Of a DNA stretch of 64,000 nucleotides, positions 16,264 to 25,077 are shown in pieces (position 1 is the stretch's first letter; the number at the start of each line of letters is the position of its first letter). The notes under the pieces were generated by a model. The model ran no database searches. It saw only the letters and a program-made list of their open reading frames with translations, and had not been told where the DNA came from. Made by a program: the position numbers and the translations under genes. This DNA comes from Paraburkholderia heleia NBRC 101817 (GTDB lineage Bacteria > Pseudomonadota > Gammaproteobacteria > Burkholderiales > Burkholderiaceae), in NCBI RefSeq assembly GCF_000739775.1, contig NZ_BBJH01000001.1:62001-126000 (forward strand), written 5' to 3'.

Positions 16264-18072
16264 TCACCCGGCCTTGCGCACCGGCGGAAAACGCCGCTTG
16301 CCATTGCCCATGGGAAAGCGGCGGAAGCGCTCCTTCTTGTGCTCTTCCTCGAAGTGCGAGAGCGAGAGCTTGACGAGGTCGCTGCGCGAGACAATGCCCA
16401 CGAGCCGGCGCGATTCGCGGTCGGCGACCACAGGCAGGCGTTCGAGCCCGTGAATTGCGAGGCGCGTGGCGATCTGCCGGCAGGTTTCCGCGGGCAGTGC
16501 CATGTCGGGGGAACGTTGCGCGAGCAACGAGCCGAGCGGCGTGTCGAGTGCCTCGGTCGCGGCGCGCACGGCGTCGAGCATCGCGCGATCCACCACGCCG
16601 AGCACCGCGCCGTCGCGCAGCACCGGGAAGGCGCGGTGCTGCTGCGTCGAACCGAAGTAGCGGTCGAGGGCTTCGCGTACGCTGACGTTCGCGTCGATCG
16701 TATCGACATTGCGCGTCATCACTTCATCGACGTAATGGCGCTCGAGCGGGTCGACGCCGTACTCGCGATAGATGTGATAACCGCGGCGCGCGATTTTTTC
16801 GGTCATGATCGAACGCTTCATGACCACCGTCGCGAAGCCGTGCGCGACCAGCGTGGCCGTGAGCAGCGGCAACAGCGCATTGGTGTCGTGCGTGAGGCCG
16901 AACGCGAACACGATGGCCGTGAGCGGCGTGCCTAGCGTGGCGCCGAGTGTCGCCGCCATGCACACGAGCGGCCACAGCGCCGGGTCGCTGCCGGGCAGCA
17001 CGCGGCTGAAAACGTAACTGAGCACCGAGCCGAGCCCCGCGCCGAGCATGAGCAGCGGGGCGAGCACGCCGCCCGATGTGCCGGAGCCGAGCGCCACGAC
17101 CCAGATCACGGCTTTCACCACCAGAATCGCAATGGCGACCTGAAGAACGATGTGCTGATGCAGCAGATCGCCGATCACGTCGTAGCCCACGCCGAGCGCG
17201 CGCGGCTCGATGAAGCCGCCAATGCCCACCGCGAGCCCGCCGATGGCCGGCCACCACGACCAGTGCAGCGGCAGATGGCCGAACAGGTCCTCGACCTTGT
17301 AGAGCGCCGCCGAAAGCCCCGACGCGAGCGCGCCGGCCAGCAGCCCGGCGATGATGCACGAGAAGAGCGCCACGGCGTGCGGCGGGAGCGTCTGCATGGG
17401 GAAGAGCGGTGCCGTACCGAAGAACACGGAGCGCGCGAATCCGGCCACCGCGCACGCAAGCGCCACGGGCAGGAAGCTGCGCGGGCGCCATTCGAACAGC
17501 AGCAGTTCGACGGCGAGCAGCACGGCGGCGACCGGCGTGCCGAAGACGGCGGTCATGCCCGCGGCCGCGCCCGCCACGAGCAGCGTCTTGCGCTCGGCGG
17601 ACGTGACGCGCACGCACTGCGCGAGCAGCGACCCGAGCGCACCGCCCGTCATGATGATCGGACCTTCCGCGCCGAACGGGCCGCCGCTGCCGATCACGAT
17701 GCCCGACGAAAGCGGCTTGAGCACAGCCACCTTCGGCGACATCTTGCTCTTGCCGAAGAGAATGGCTTCGATGGCTTCGGGAATGCCGTGGCCGCGAATT
17801 TTCTCCGAGCCGAAGCGCGCCATCATCCCGACGATCAGCCCGCCGATCACAGGCACGACGATGACCCACGGCCCCAGCGTGTTGAGCGCCGGCGAGCGGT
17901 CGGCGAACGAGAACTGGCCGAAGAAGAACAGGTTCGTGAACCAGTGGATCAGGCTCAGCAGCACGAACGCCGCGAGCGTGGCCAGTGCGCCGATCACGGC
18001 GGCGAGGACGCTGATGCCGGGCAGGCGTGCGTTCGCCGAAAAATCGCGCTTGTGGGAATCGTTGGGATGCAT
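16264..18072 (-). CDS. ClC-family anion transporter/channel with CBS domain pair
   Basis: A 602-residue membrane protein: ten or more hydrophobic helices (about 20-430) with ClC signatures GSGGPFGAEGP (containing the gating Glu of the GxEGP motif), GSGTSGGVLAP and GTPLTAIVFAF, followed by a cytoplasmic CBS pair (about 450-580). In the region matching the Escherichia coli proton-transfer Glu203 this protein reads AVELLLFEWRPRS. The residue after the first Glu is Leu, so it may be an anion channel rather than a chloride/proton exchanger (inference by eye). The start at 18072 is chosen over a longer frame because upstream residues overlap marR. It is the second gene of an operon with marR, 5 bp apart. 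Confidence 0.9.
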   Translation of the reverse strand: MHPNDSHKRDFSANARLPGISVLAAVIGALATLAAFVLLSLIHWFTNLFFFGQFSFADRSPALNTLGPWVIVVPVIGGLIVGMMARFGSEKIRGHGIPEAIEAILFGKSKMSPKVAVLKPLSSGIVIGSGGPFGAEGPIIMTGGALGSLLAQCVRVTSAERKTLLVAGAAAGMTAVFGTPVAAVLLAVELLLFEWRPRSFLPVALACAVAGFARSVFFGTAPLFPMQTLPPHAVALFSCIIAGLLAGALASGLSAALYKVEDLFGHLPLHWSWWPAIGGLAVGIGGFIEPRALGVGYDVIGDLLHQHIVLQVAIAILVVKAVIWVVALGSGTSGGVLAPLLMLGAGLGSVLSYVFSRVLPGSDPALWPLVCMAATLGATLGTPLTAIVFAFGLTHDTNALLPLLTATLVAHGFATVVMKRSIMTEKIARRGYHIYREYGVDPLERHYVDEVMTRNVDTIDANVSVREALDRYFGSTQQHRAFPVLRDGAVLGVVDRAMLDAVRAATEALDTPLGSLLAQRSPDMALPAETCRQIATRLAIHGLERLPVVADRESRRLVGIVSRSDLVKLSLSHFEEEHKKERFRRFPMGNGKRRFPPVRKAG

Positions 18073-18077
18073 GGTCT

Positions 18078-18491
18078 CTAAAGATCGATACGCGGAACGG
18101 TGAATGCGCCGTCGAGCGATCTCAACTCGGCGCGATGCAGTGCGGCGAGGCGCGCGAGCAGCTTTTCGCCGGCAGGGAGCAGATGCACTTCGACCTGGCG
18201 GCGGTCGCGCTCGCTCACGCGGCGCTCGACGAGTTCGATCGCCTCGCAGCGCGAGACGAGCGCCACCACGCCGTGATGCTGCGACTGCAAACGCTCGGCC
18301 AGCTCGCCAATGGTCGCCCACGAGCGGCCGGGGTAGCCCTTTACGTGCAGCAGCAGCAGGTACTGCAGCGGCGTGATGCCCTCGGCCTGCGCGGCCTGCT
18401 CCGAGAAGCGCTCGAAGCGGCGCATCTGGTAGCGAAATTCGGACAGCTGTTCAAAGTCGACCTTGTCGAGATCGCGCGCGTTTTGTTTCAT
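18078..18491 (-). CDS. MarR-family transcriptional regulator
   Basis: A 137-residue winged-helix regulator of the MarR family. The DNA-binding core is visible as EGITPLQYLLLLHVKG, GELAERLQSQHHGVVALVSRCEAIELVERR and the wing VSERDRRQVEVHLLPAGEKLL. It lies directly upstream of the ClC gene. A palindrome of MarR type sits 33-49 bp before its start and a near-identical copy lies before the HPP gene, so it probably represses itself, the ClC gene and the HPP gene. The ligand is unknown. Confidence 0.9.
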   Translation of the reverse strand: MKQNARDLDKVDFEQLSEFRYQMRRFERFSEQAAQAEGITPLQYLLLLHVKGYPGRSWATIGELAERLQSQHHGVVALVSRCEAIELVERRVSERDRRQVEVHLLPAGEKLLARLAALHRAELRSLDGAFTVPRIDL

Positions 18492-18523
18492 CGGAAGTCC
18501 ATGGAACGGTTTCGTCTCCTAAC

Positions 18524-18540
18524 ATATCACAATATGATAT
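18524..18540. promoter_or_regulatory. Putative MarR operator upstream of marR-clC
   Basis: ATATCACAATATGATAT, an inverted repeat ATATCA/TGATAT with a 5-base centre. It is AT-rich in a GC-rich region and is repeated with two substitutions at 19823-19839. Confidence 0.7.
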
Positions 18541-18599
18541 TTCAACCCGAAGAGGCCCGTCGCATCCCCTCGCGGCCAGGTGTATGGCCGCTAACCGGT

Positions 18600-19757
18600 T
18601 CAGGCAGGCGCCTGCTGCGGCGTCTTCGCCTGGTGATAAAGCCCCGAGATGAGATCGGCTTGCGTGATGATGCCCGCGAGCCGCTTTTCGTGGTCGATCA
18701 CGGGCACATGGTGGTGCCCGCGGCCCGCAAAAATACGCACGAGTTCGACGATCGGGGTCGTGTTCGCGACGGTCAGCACATGCGTGGTCATCAGCCTGCC
18801 GACGTGCTGGCCGGACTCGGCGTGCGGCCGGAGCAGGCGCGCGCTCGCATCGAGCACGAGACGCAGCGGATGCCGCTCGCGCCCGTCGTCGGCGAGGTCG
18901 GCGCGCGTGACGATGCCCTTCACCTGGCGATGCGCGTCCACCACGGGCAGCGCTTTCACGTCGTGGCGCTTGAGCAGCGAGCGCGCTTCGCCCACGGTCG
19001 TCGCGGGCGTGATGCTCACCACATTGGCCGACATGACGTCGGCGCAGGTGAGTTCGCCGAAGCTGCGCGCGTACGCGCGGATTTCGGCGTCCTGGAGCAC
19101 GGTTTCGAGGTCGTCGGTGTCGATGTCGAGCATTTCGTCGCGCTCGCGCAGCACGGCTTCGAGGTCGGCGCGCGTGAAACCGGCTTGCGCAGGGGCGGGG
19201 CCGGCCACCCGCGGGCGCCGCGCGGCATGCGGGTAGCGGTGCCCCGTGGCGGCGTGATAGACGAGTGCGCCGCCGAGCAGCAGGAACGACTGCAGCGCGA
19301 CGGGCACGAACACGAATTCATAGCCGAGCGCATGCACGGCCGGGCCGCCCAGCACCGCGGTCAGCGCGACCGCGCCTGACGGCGGATGCACGCAACGCAG
19401 CGTAAACATCGCGACGACGGCCACGGCGACGGCCACGGCGGCGGCTGCCACGGGATCATGGATCCACATCGCCGCGCTCACGCCCACAGTGGCGGAAACG
19501 AGATTGCCGCCGATGATCGACCAGGGCTGCGCGAGCGGGCTGGCGGGCACGCCGAACAGCAGCACGGCGGAGGCGCCCATGGGGGCGATCAGGTACGGAA
19601 TGGCGGGATCGCCGCCGAGCAGCCGGTGCGCGAGCGCACTGGTCAGGGCAATACCGACCAGCGCGCCGCCGCCCGAGCGCAGGCGCTCGCGCCATGTGAG
19701 GGTGACCCTGGAGGGGGTGAAGCGGGTGAGCCAGCGAAGGACCTTGAAGCGTGACAC
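18600..19757 (-). CDS. HPP-family membrane protein with C-terminal CBS domains
   Basis: A 385-residue protein with an N-terminal HPP domain of about four to five membrane helices (about 25-170), containing the name-giving RCVHPPSGAVAL motif, and two CBS domains (about 235-375) with typical VMSANVVSITPATTVGEARSLL and LMTTHVLTVANTTPIVELVRIF segments. HPP proteins are integral inner-membrane proteins; some plant and cyanobacterial members move nitrite, but the role in Burkholderiaceae is not established. CBS domains usually sense adenine nucleotides or ionic strength. The start is a GTG. It shares its putative operator with the marR-clC operon directly downstream on the same strand. Confidence 0.85.
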   Translation of the reverse strand: MSRFKVLRWLTRFTPSRVTLTWRERLRSGGGALVGIALTSALAHRLLGGDPAIPYLIAPMGASAVLLFGVPASPLAQPWSIIGGNLVSATVGVSAAMWIHDPVAAAAVAVAVAVVAMFTLRCVHPPSGAVALTAVLGGPAVHALGYEFVFVPVALQSFLLLGGALVYHAATGHRYPHAARRPRVAGPAPAQAGFTRADLEAVLRERDEMLDIDTDDLETVLQDAEIRAYARSFGELTCADVMSANVVSITPATTVGEARSLLKRHDVKALPVVDAHRQVKGIVTRADLADDGRERHPLRLVLDASARLLRPHAESGQHVGRLMTTHVLTVANTTPIVELVRIFAGRGHHHVPVIDHEKRLAGIITQADLISGLYHQAKTPQQAPA

Positions 19758-19822
19758 GATTCGGAACGAACCTGGAACGGTGGGAGCGCAGACGGCTCGG
19801 CGCCGCCGAAAGAGAAAGAATT

Positions 19823-19839
19823 ATATCTCAATGTGATAT
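19823..19839. promoter_or_regulatory. Second putative MarR operator, upstream of HPP gene
   Basis: ATATCTCAATGTGATAT, 66-82 bp before the HPP start codon. It differs from the site at 18524-18540 at only two of 17 positions, both outside the ATATC/GATAT arms. Confidence 0.7.
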
Positions 19840-19932
19840 AAATCGCGACGCTTAGTCGCGGCGGTGTTGTATCGAGGATGCGCATCAGACAAGGAATTTG
19901 GGGGCGCAACCGGAGCCGGAGCCGCGGATTCC

Positions 19933-19949
19933 GTTGGGGTCACCCCAAC
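19933..19949. repeat. 17-bp palindrome downstream of the pel-linked operon
   Basis: GTTGGGGT-C-ACCCCAAC is a perfect inverted repeat in the 256-bp gap between the HPP promoter and the end of the last glycoside-hydrolase-like gene. It has no T-run. It may form a 3' stem for the minus-strand operon or be a regulator site. Confidence 0.3.
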
Positions 19950-20013
19950 CCCGCCGGTATGCGTCTCAGGCCTTCAGTCAATCCTGGAAGCCGCGGTGAG
20001 GCGTCTGCATCCT

Positions 20014-20982
20014 TCAGTCTCGCGAAACAGAAGGACAAGCCGAGCCTTCGCGCGGCACCGCTGCCGTATCCGGCAGACTCTGCAGCGAGCCATCCGTCAC
20101 GAAAGGTACGATGCCATGAGCGGCGATGCTGGCCGCAGTCTTGCGCGCGCATTCGGTGTCGGCCGTTGCACAGTAGTCGATTGAAATGACGGGCAAGCCG
20201 TACTGTGCCTTCACGTTGTTCGCCATTGCCAGCAGCCAGTTGCGGTCGGCCTCCGGCACAGCGACGTAGCGCGCATTGGCCTGATCCCACCCGCCGTAAA
20301 GCGACTCGAACGCAACGGCGCTCACGTCGTCGTGAATCTGCGGCAGCAGTTCGAAGCCGCGATTCAAAATGAGCTTTGCCGCAGGATGGCTCGCCTTGAT
20401 CGCGCGAATGACGCGCACGATGCCTTCGCGCTGACGTTCGCGCCCGGCGTCGGTCGAAGTCACAAGCTGATACGAGTCGAGCGTATCGAGAAAGAAGCCG
20501 CGATAGCCGCGCGCCCAGAGCGGATCGATCACGTGGCGCACGAAGAAGGCGGGCCAGCCCGGGCGGTTTTGGTCGACCACGCGCGAAGCCCAGTTCGCGT
20601 TGCGGCCCATCAGCCAGGCCCGCGGCAGTTGCGCGAAATACGTCCGTTCGGGCGTAATCTCGCCGACGCTCGCATAGGCAAACCATTGAGTGCAGGGCAG
20701 CGCATGCTCGCGTGGCTGGAACCCGCTGTCCGGCTCGATCACTGCGATGTCGTAGTTTGCGAGCTGCGCCGTGGGCGGCGTCGCGCCGTAGTAGAACGCT
20801 ACGCGCAGATTCGGCGCAGGCGTGTCGGCAGCGGCGGCGTCCGCGCGCGCAGCGGGCACGGCGCACAAGGCGCACAGCGTGGCGAGGAGCAGCTGCGCGC
20901 TGCGTGAGACGGCGTTGCGCGCCAGTGCGATCGAGGCAGGCGGCTGGACTCTGGCACTGCCGCGGCCGGAAAACTTGCGCAT
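20014..20982 (-). CDS. Secreted TIM-barrel glycoside hydrolase-like protein (PelA hydrolase-domain type)
   Basis: A 322-residue protein with a signal peptide (hydrophobic stretch about 28-47, ending PAARA) and one TIM-barrel domain of the GH114/GH166 type, as in the N-terminal domain of PelA. Visible anchors are VAFYYGATPPTAQLANYDIAVIEP, FAYASVGEIT, RGYRGFFLDTLDSYQ (Asp166, Asp169), KLILNRGFELL and AVAFESLYGGWD (Glu226). The Asp166/Glu226 spacing fits the catalytic Asp160/Glu218 pair of Pseudomonas aeruginosa PelA, so it should be an active alpha-1,4-N-acetylgalactosaminidase-like enzyme. It follows the previous gene by 29 bp and closes the pel-linked operon. Substrate is inferred from context. 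Confidence 0.8.
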   Translation of the reverse strand: MRKFSGRGSARVQPPASIALARNAVSRSAQLLLATLCALCAVPAARADAAAADTPAPNLRVAFYYGATPPTAQLANYDIAVIEPDSGFQPREHALPCTQWFAYASVGEITPERTYFAQLPRAWLMGRNANWASRVVDQNRPGWPAFFVRHVIDPLWARGYRGFFLDTLDSYQLVTSTDAGRERQREGIVRVIRAIKASHPAAKLILNRGFELLPQIHDDVSAVAFESLYGGWDQANARYVAVPEADRNWLLAMANNVKAQYGLPVISIDYCATADTECARKTAASIAAHGIVPFVTDGSLQSLPDTAAVPREGSACPSVSRD

Positions 20983-21011
20983 GAACTGTTCCGCGTTTCA
21001 GGAGAAAGGCA

Positions 21012-22055
21012 TCAGGAGGGAAGAAACGGCCACCAGCAGATCTGGTTGAGCGCCGCAGTCGCCACCGACGGGTTCAGTCCGGCTGAAAGACTTGCGTTCC
21101 AGTCGTTCTGTGCCGCGCCTGTTTGCGCGCAGTCCGACAGGTAGTCGAGCGTGCCCGTGAAGAATGCGCTGCGCGGCAAGGTGGCTTCCATGCTGCGCCA
21201 GGTCTGCAGTTCCTGTACCTGGGTGCTGTCCTGCGTCGGCGCAAAAACCTGCTCGCCGAAGTCGCCGTCCACCAGCATCGGGAACGCGATGCCGCCGCTC
21301 GTGCCGCTTAGCGCCGCAACGGGCGCGTGATTGAGCACGATAGGCGCGCCCGGAAACGCGTTGCGCAATCGCGCGACGAGGTTGAGACCGCCCTGGGCGC
21401 AGGCCGTGTCGCAGGGCCCGTCCGACGCGCTCGACCCATGGCCGACCAGTTCGAAATTGTCGAGCATCAGGCCGTCGACGCCGGTAGCCATCAGTTGTGG
21501 CGCCACGTAGTCGGCGATCAGGTGCTGATAGTCGCTGTTCGCCGGGTTCATCCAGTATTCCGGATAGCCCGCCATCTTGCCGAGTTGCGCGGCTGTGTTC
21601 GTCGAGCACGCCATGAAGCCCGGCGGTGCGTTGTTCCAGTAGGTGCGCCAGGTTTCGCACGCGCCGAAATTCAGGTAGCTCAGCACTTTCGCGCCGTCGC
21701 TCCTGAGCGTGGCGATCTGGCTGGGCGTGATGGCGGGACTGCCGTTGGCCGGGTCCGCGTCCACCACGATCAGCCTGAACGTCTGCGCCATGCGTGCGAG
21801 GTCCGCCTGGCTTGCGGCGCCATAGTAGACGACCCAGGCCCCGTGCGCGTCCAGATTGCGAGAGCCGGCGATCGTCACGCTGGTCGAACCGTTGATCGGG
21901 ACGGCGGACGGTGTAGTCGTGTTGCCCGTGCCCGACGTCGCGGGTGGCGAAGCGGGTTGTGACGCGGTGCCGCCGCCGCCGCATCCGGCGAGCAGCACGG
22001 CGCTGACGAGCGCGGCGGTGTGCGTACGCAGCACGCTGTTCGGGTGGGCCGTCAT
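21012..22055 (-). CDS. TIM-barrel glycoside hydrolase-like lipoprotein coupled to pelG
   Basis: A 347-residue protein with a lipoprotein signal (LLAGC, lipidated Cys25) and a Ser/Thr/Pro-rich linker to about residue 60. A GH114-like TIM barrel follows: WVVYYGAASQADLARMAQTFRLIVVDAD, KVLSYLNFGACETWR, GVDGLMLDNFELV (Asp199) and a later VDGDFGEQVF (Glu268). This family includes endo-alpha-1,4-polygalactosaminidases and is distinct from, but related to, the PelA barrel. The ATG overlaps the pelG stop (ATGA), so the gene is translationally coupled to the pel operon. A role in trimming or releasing Pel polymer at the outer membrane is inference. Confidence 0.78.
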   Translation of the reverse strand: MTAHPNSVLRTHTAALVSAVLLAGCGGGGTASQPASPPATSGTGNTTTPSAVPINGSTSVTIAGSRNLDAHGAWVVYYGAASQADLARMAQTFRLIVVDADPANGSPAITPSQIATLRSDGAKVLSYLNFGACETWRTYWNNAPPGFMACSTNTAAQLGKMAGYPEYWMNPANSDYQHLIADYVAPQLMATGVDGLMLDNFELVGHGSSASDGPCDTACAQGGLNLVARLRNAFPGAPIVLNHAPVAALSGTSGGIAFPMLVDGDFGEQVFAPTQDSTQVQELQTWRSMEATLPRSAFFTGTLDYLSDCAQTGAAQNDWNASLSAGLNPSVATAALNQICWWPFLPS

Positions 22056-23422
22056 TGGAGCATGTAGGTTTCGTATTCGAGCGTGACGAAGCGGGCATCG
22101 AGCGTGCGTACGGCCAGGATCGTCACGCTCAGCAGGGCGAGCGCAAAGCCATAGCCATACGCAGCCGGCCCGAGGTGGATCGACAGCAGTGTGAAAAGCG
22201 CGTTGAGCACGATGAAGATGCCGGTGAGGCGCAGGACGTCGCGGCGCGTGTCCAGATAGAACATGACGTTGAGCAGGCCGAGAAACAGCACCTGCAGGCT
22301 CGCGGCGATCACGTCGACGAGCAGCAGCGGCAGATACAGCGACGAGATGCGCAGCACGCCGAGCAGCGCGGCGCCGAACCCGAGCATCAGCAGGACCACC
22401 ACGATCTGGACCTTGACGATTTCGGAGAGGCCTGCACGCACGCTGCGCACCATCATGTCGCGCATCGCGTTGATGCGTTGCAGGGTGGCGCCTGTACGTA
22501 CTGCGTCATAGAACGCGTCGTAGTAGCCGGCAAAATCGGCTTCGATGCGCACAAGGAATGCCGCCATGGCCGGCATCACGCACACGTAGGCGAGAAACAC
22601 GGGAATGTCGTAGATGACCGAGGCGTGAAACCAGCCCACCACGCGCGTACCGGTGACGTCCGAGAACCAGAAGATGAATTTGTCGGCCCACACGCCGAGG
22701 TTGAATAACAGCCCGACCCAGGCAAGGCTCGGGTAGACGAACCTGCGGTCGAACACTTCGAACGAGATGTGGCGTGAGCCGGGATACTGACGGTGCACGA
22801 TCACCGAGAGGCACAGCAGCAGGATCGCATGGCCGGCCACGAAGCCGCCGAGCAAGCCCACGAGCCCGTGACGGTTGAGCGCCAGTGCGAGGCCGACCAC
22901 GGCGCTGTAGCCGATCGCGAACGACCACAGGACTTGCCGGTACTGCTTCACGCTCGAGAGGAAGATCACGGCGATCCAGATGTTGCTGGCGATCACGAAG
23001 CCGGCGATCATCAGGATGCGGTAGGCGAGTGGCGTCTGGTCGAAGCCGATGCTCATCGCGAGGATGCCGAGCAGGCCCGAAACGGCCGTGCAGACGAGCT
23101 GGACCGCGCGGTAATTCGGCAGCACGAGGTCGTCGCGGCGCTCGTAGAGCCGGTCCGACACGAAGCGCGTGAACGAGAGCTGCAGCGGCCCCGTCACAAT
23201 CAGGCTGCAGGCGATCATGTAGGTGACCGACACCTGAAACTGCGTGATCAGCACGCCCGGTATCACCACGGCAAAGCTCAGCGCCCCAATGATCAGGATG
23301 CCGAAGCACGAGAGGATCATCGGGCCTGAGCTGATGAGCCCCGCATAGAAATAGGCGCGCGCGACGCCCGTGAGCGTTTCGCGGCGCATCAGCTTGCGCA
23401 GTTCGAATCCAATGCCGGCCAT
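22052..23422 (-). CDS. pelG: PelG, inner-membrane Pel polysaccharide transporter
   Basis: A 456-residue integral membrane protein with about twelve hydrophobic helices, of the MOP/Wzx-like group. PelG forms the inner-membrane Pel synthase/export complex with PelD, PelE and PelF. The N-terminus MAGIGFELRKLMRRETL, the ISSGPMILSCFGI helix and the WADKFIFWFSDVTG segment are characteristic of PelG. Start and stop overlap pelF and the downstream hydrolase gene by a few bases. Length matches P. aeruginosa PelG (456). Confidence 0.95.
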   Translation of the reverse strand: MAGIGFELRKLMRRETLTGVARAYFYAGLISSGPMILSCFGILIIGALSFAVVIPGVLITQFQVSVTYMIACSLIVTGPLQLSFTRFVSDRLYERRDDLVLPNYRAVQLVCTAVSGLLGILAMSIGFDQTPLAYRILMIAGFVIASNIWIAVIFLSSVKQYRQVLWSFAIGYSAVVGLALALNRHGLVGLLGGFVAGHAILLLCLSVIVHRQYPGSRHISFEVFDRRFVYPSLAWVGLLFNLGVWADKFIFWFSDVTGTRVVGWFHASVIYDIPVFLAYVCVMPAMAAFLVRIEADFAGYYDAFYDAVRTGATLQRINAMRDMMVRSVRAGLSEIVKVQIVVVLLMLGFGAALLGVLRISSLYLPLLLVDVIAASLQVLFLGLLNVMFYLDTRRDVLRLTGIFIVLNALFTLLSIHLGPAAYGYGFALALLSVTILAVRTLDARFVTLEYETYMLQ

Positions 23423-25077
23423 CAGCGACTCCGGTTAAAAGCCGCGCGCAGCGCGGCAAGCGCGCCGCCGCGCCCTTTTCCGTGGACAGGACAGCCCGGT
23501 GCCGACAGCGCTGCACCGGACACGATGTCGTTGCGTGGGTGCCCGGTCTGCGCGGCACAGCGCGCGTAGATCGCTTCGTAGCGCTCGACCATCTGGCTGC
23601 GCCGGTAGTAGCGCTCGGCGCGCTGCGCCGCGGCGCGCTGGGCGGCGAGCCAGCGCGGCTCGTCGCTGAGCAGCGCGAGCGTCGAGCTCGCGAGTTCGGC
23701 TGGATTGGCGATCTGCACGACCGCCCCCGCCGCGCCGAGCGCGCGGTCTTCGGGCAGCGCGCCTTCGATCAGTTCGCGGCACGCGCCCACATCGGTCGTA
23801 ATCGCCGGCACGCCGGCCGCGAAGCCTTCCAGCACCACGAGCGGCAGCGCCTCGCTGATCGAGCTGAGCGCGAGCAGGTCGATCTGCGGCAGCACATCGT
23901 CGATGCGCTGGAAGCCGAGGAACTTCAGGTTGCGCTGCAGGCCGAGGCTTTGCGCGAGTGCGTGGCACTCGCGTGCGTAGGCGGGGTCTTCGTCCTCGGG
24001 GCCGACGATCCAGCCTTCGATGTCGGGCATCGTGCGCGCGGCGATGAAGATCGCGCGGATGAAGGTCTTGATGTCCTTGATCGGCACCACGCGTCCAATC
24101 AGCGCGACGACGCGGCGTGGCCGCGCGCGCCGCTGTGCGGCGAGCGGCATCAGCCGGTCCACGTCGATGCCGTTCGGGATCGTGCGGGTGCGCTCGGCGC
24201 GCGCGCCGTCGGCGATCTGGCGCTGGCGGTTGCCTTCGTAGAGCGCGACGATTTCGTCGGCGGCGTCATAGGCGAGACGACCGAGCGCCTCGAAAAAACG
24301 CAGCCACAGATCGCGGAAATAGCTCACATCCGAGACGTCGCGCTCGAACACGCCGCGGTTATCGCGTATCCAGCGGCTTTGCAGCAGGTCGATCTTGCGC
24401 TCCTTCGTGTAGATGCCATGCTCGCTCACGATGAGCGGACGCCCCGTGCGGTGGTGCAGCAGCGCGCCCAGGTAGCCGGCGTAGCCGGTCGAGATCGTGT
24501 GATAGGTCTGCGCGCGCACGGTCTGCGCGGCCACGCGGGCGAGCTGCCAAAGCGGCTGGTGCATGTGGCGCACGGTCCAGAAGTAGTCGGTGAACGATGG
24601 GTCCGTGCAGCGCTCGAGATATTGCTGCTCGATGTACTCCCACGCCTCGCGGCTATGGAGGAACTGTTCCGACGACAGACGCCCGCCATCGCCGAGCATC
24701 GAAATGAGCTCGACCATCATCGCGCCGATCTCGGGCGGCTGATCCCGGCTGCGCAGCATCTCGTGGAACGCCGCGGACCTGGCGAAGGCTTCGCGCTCGC
24801 CGCGCACGGCGCGGTGATGAAGTTTGGCGTCCGCGGGCGCGGCTTCGTAAAGATAGTGCTCCTCGAAGTGCACGACGTTCTCCGGCAGCGCATAGGCGGG
24901 CCTGCCGTAGTCCTCCTTGCGCCCGCCGATGAAGACGATGCCGAACGTCCGCTGCGGGTACGCGCGGATCATCTCGTTGACCCAGCTCGATACGCCGCCG
25001 CGCACGTAAGGGAAGGTGCCTTCGAGTAGCAGGCAGACGTCGGCTTGCGCCGCGCGGCGCTCGAGCGATGTGTCCAT
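23422..25077 (-). CDS. pelF: PelF, Pel polysaccharide glycosyltransferase
   Basis: A 551-residue family 4 glycosyltransferase of the cytosol that polymerises Pel from UDP-activated amino sugars. The N-terminal domain begins with VCLLLEGTFPYVRGGVSSWVNEMI; the C-terminal Rossmann domain has RVVPIKDIKTFIRA, a WIVGPEDEDP segment and the EX7E nucleotide-sugar motif in SEALPLVVLEG. The ATG at 25077 shares a base with the pelE stop (TGATG). The open frame extends far upstream antisense to nothing, overlapping pelE, and is not used. The C-terminus has a basic tail rich in Gly and Arg of unknown value. Confidence 0.95.
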   Translation of the reverse strand: MDTSLERRAAQADVCLLLEGTFPYVRGGVSSWVNEMIRAYPQRTFGIVFIGGRKEDYGRPAYALPENVVHFEEHYLYEAAPADAKLHHRAVRGEREAFARSAAFHEMLRSRDQPPEIGAMMVELISMLGDGGRLSSEQFLHSREAWEYIEQQYLERCTDPSFTDYFWTVRHMHQPLWQLARVAAQTVRAQTYHTISTGYAGYLGALLHHRTGRPLIVSEHGIYTKERKIDLLQSRWIRDNRGVFERDVSDVSYFRDLWLRFFEALGRLAYDAADEIVALYEGNRQRQIADGARAERTRTIPNGIDVDRLMPLAAQRRARPRRVVALIGRVVPIKDIKTFIRAIFIAARTMPDIEGWIVGPEDEDPAYARECHALAQSLGLQRNLKFLGFQRIDDVLPQIDLLALSSISEALPLVVLEGFAAGVPAITTDVGACRELIEGALPEDRALGAAGAVVQIANPAELASSTLALLSDEPRWLAAQRAAAQRAERYYRRSQMVERYEAIYARCAAQTGHPRNDIVSGAALSAPGCPVHGKGRGGALAALRAAFNRSR

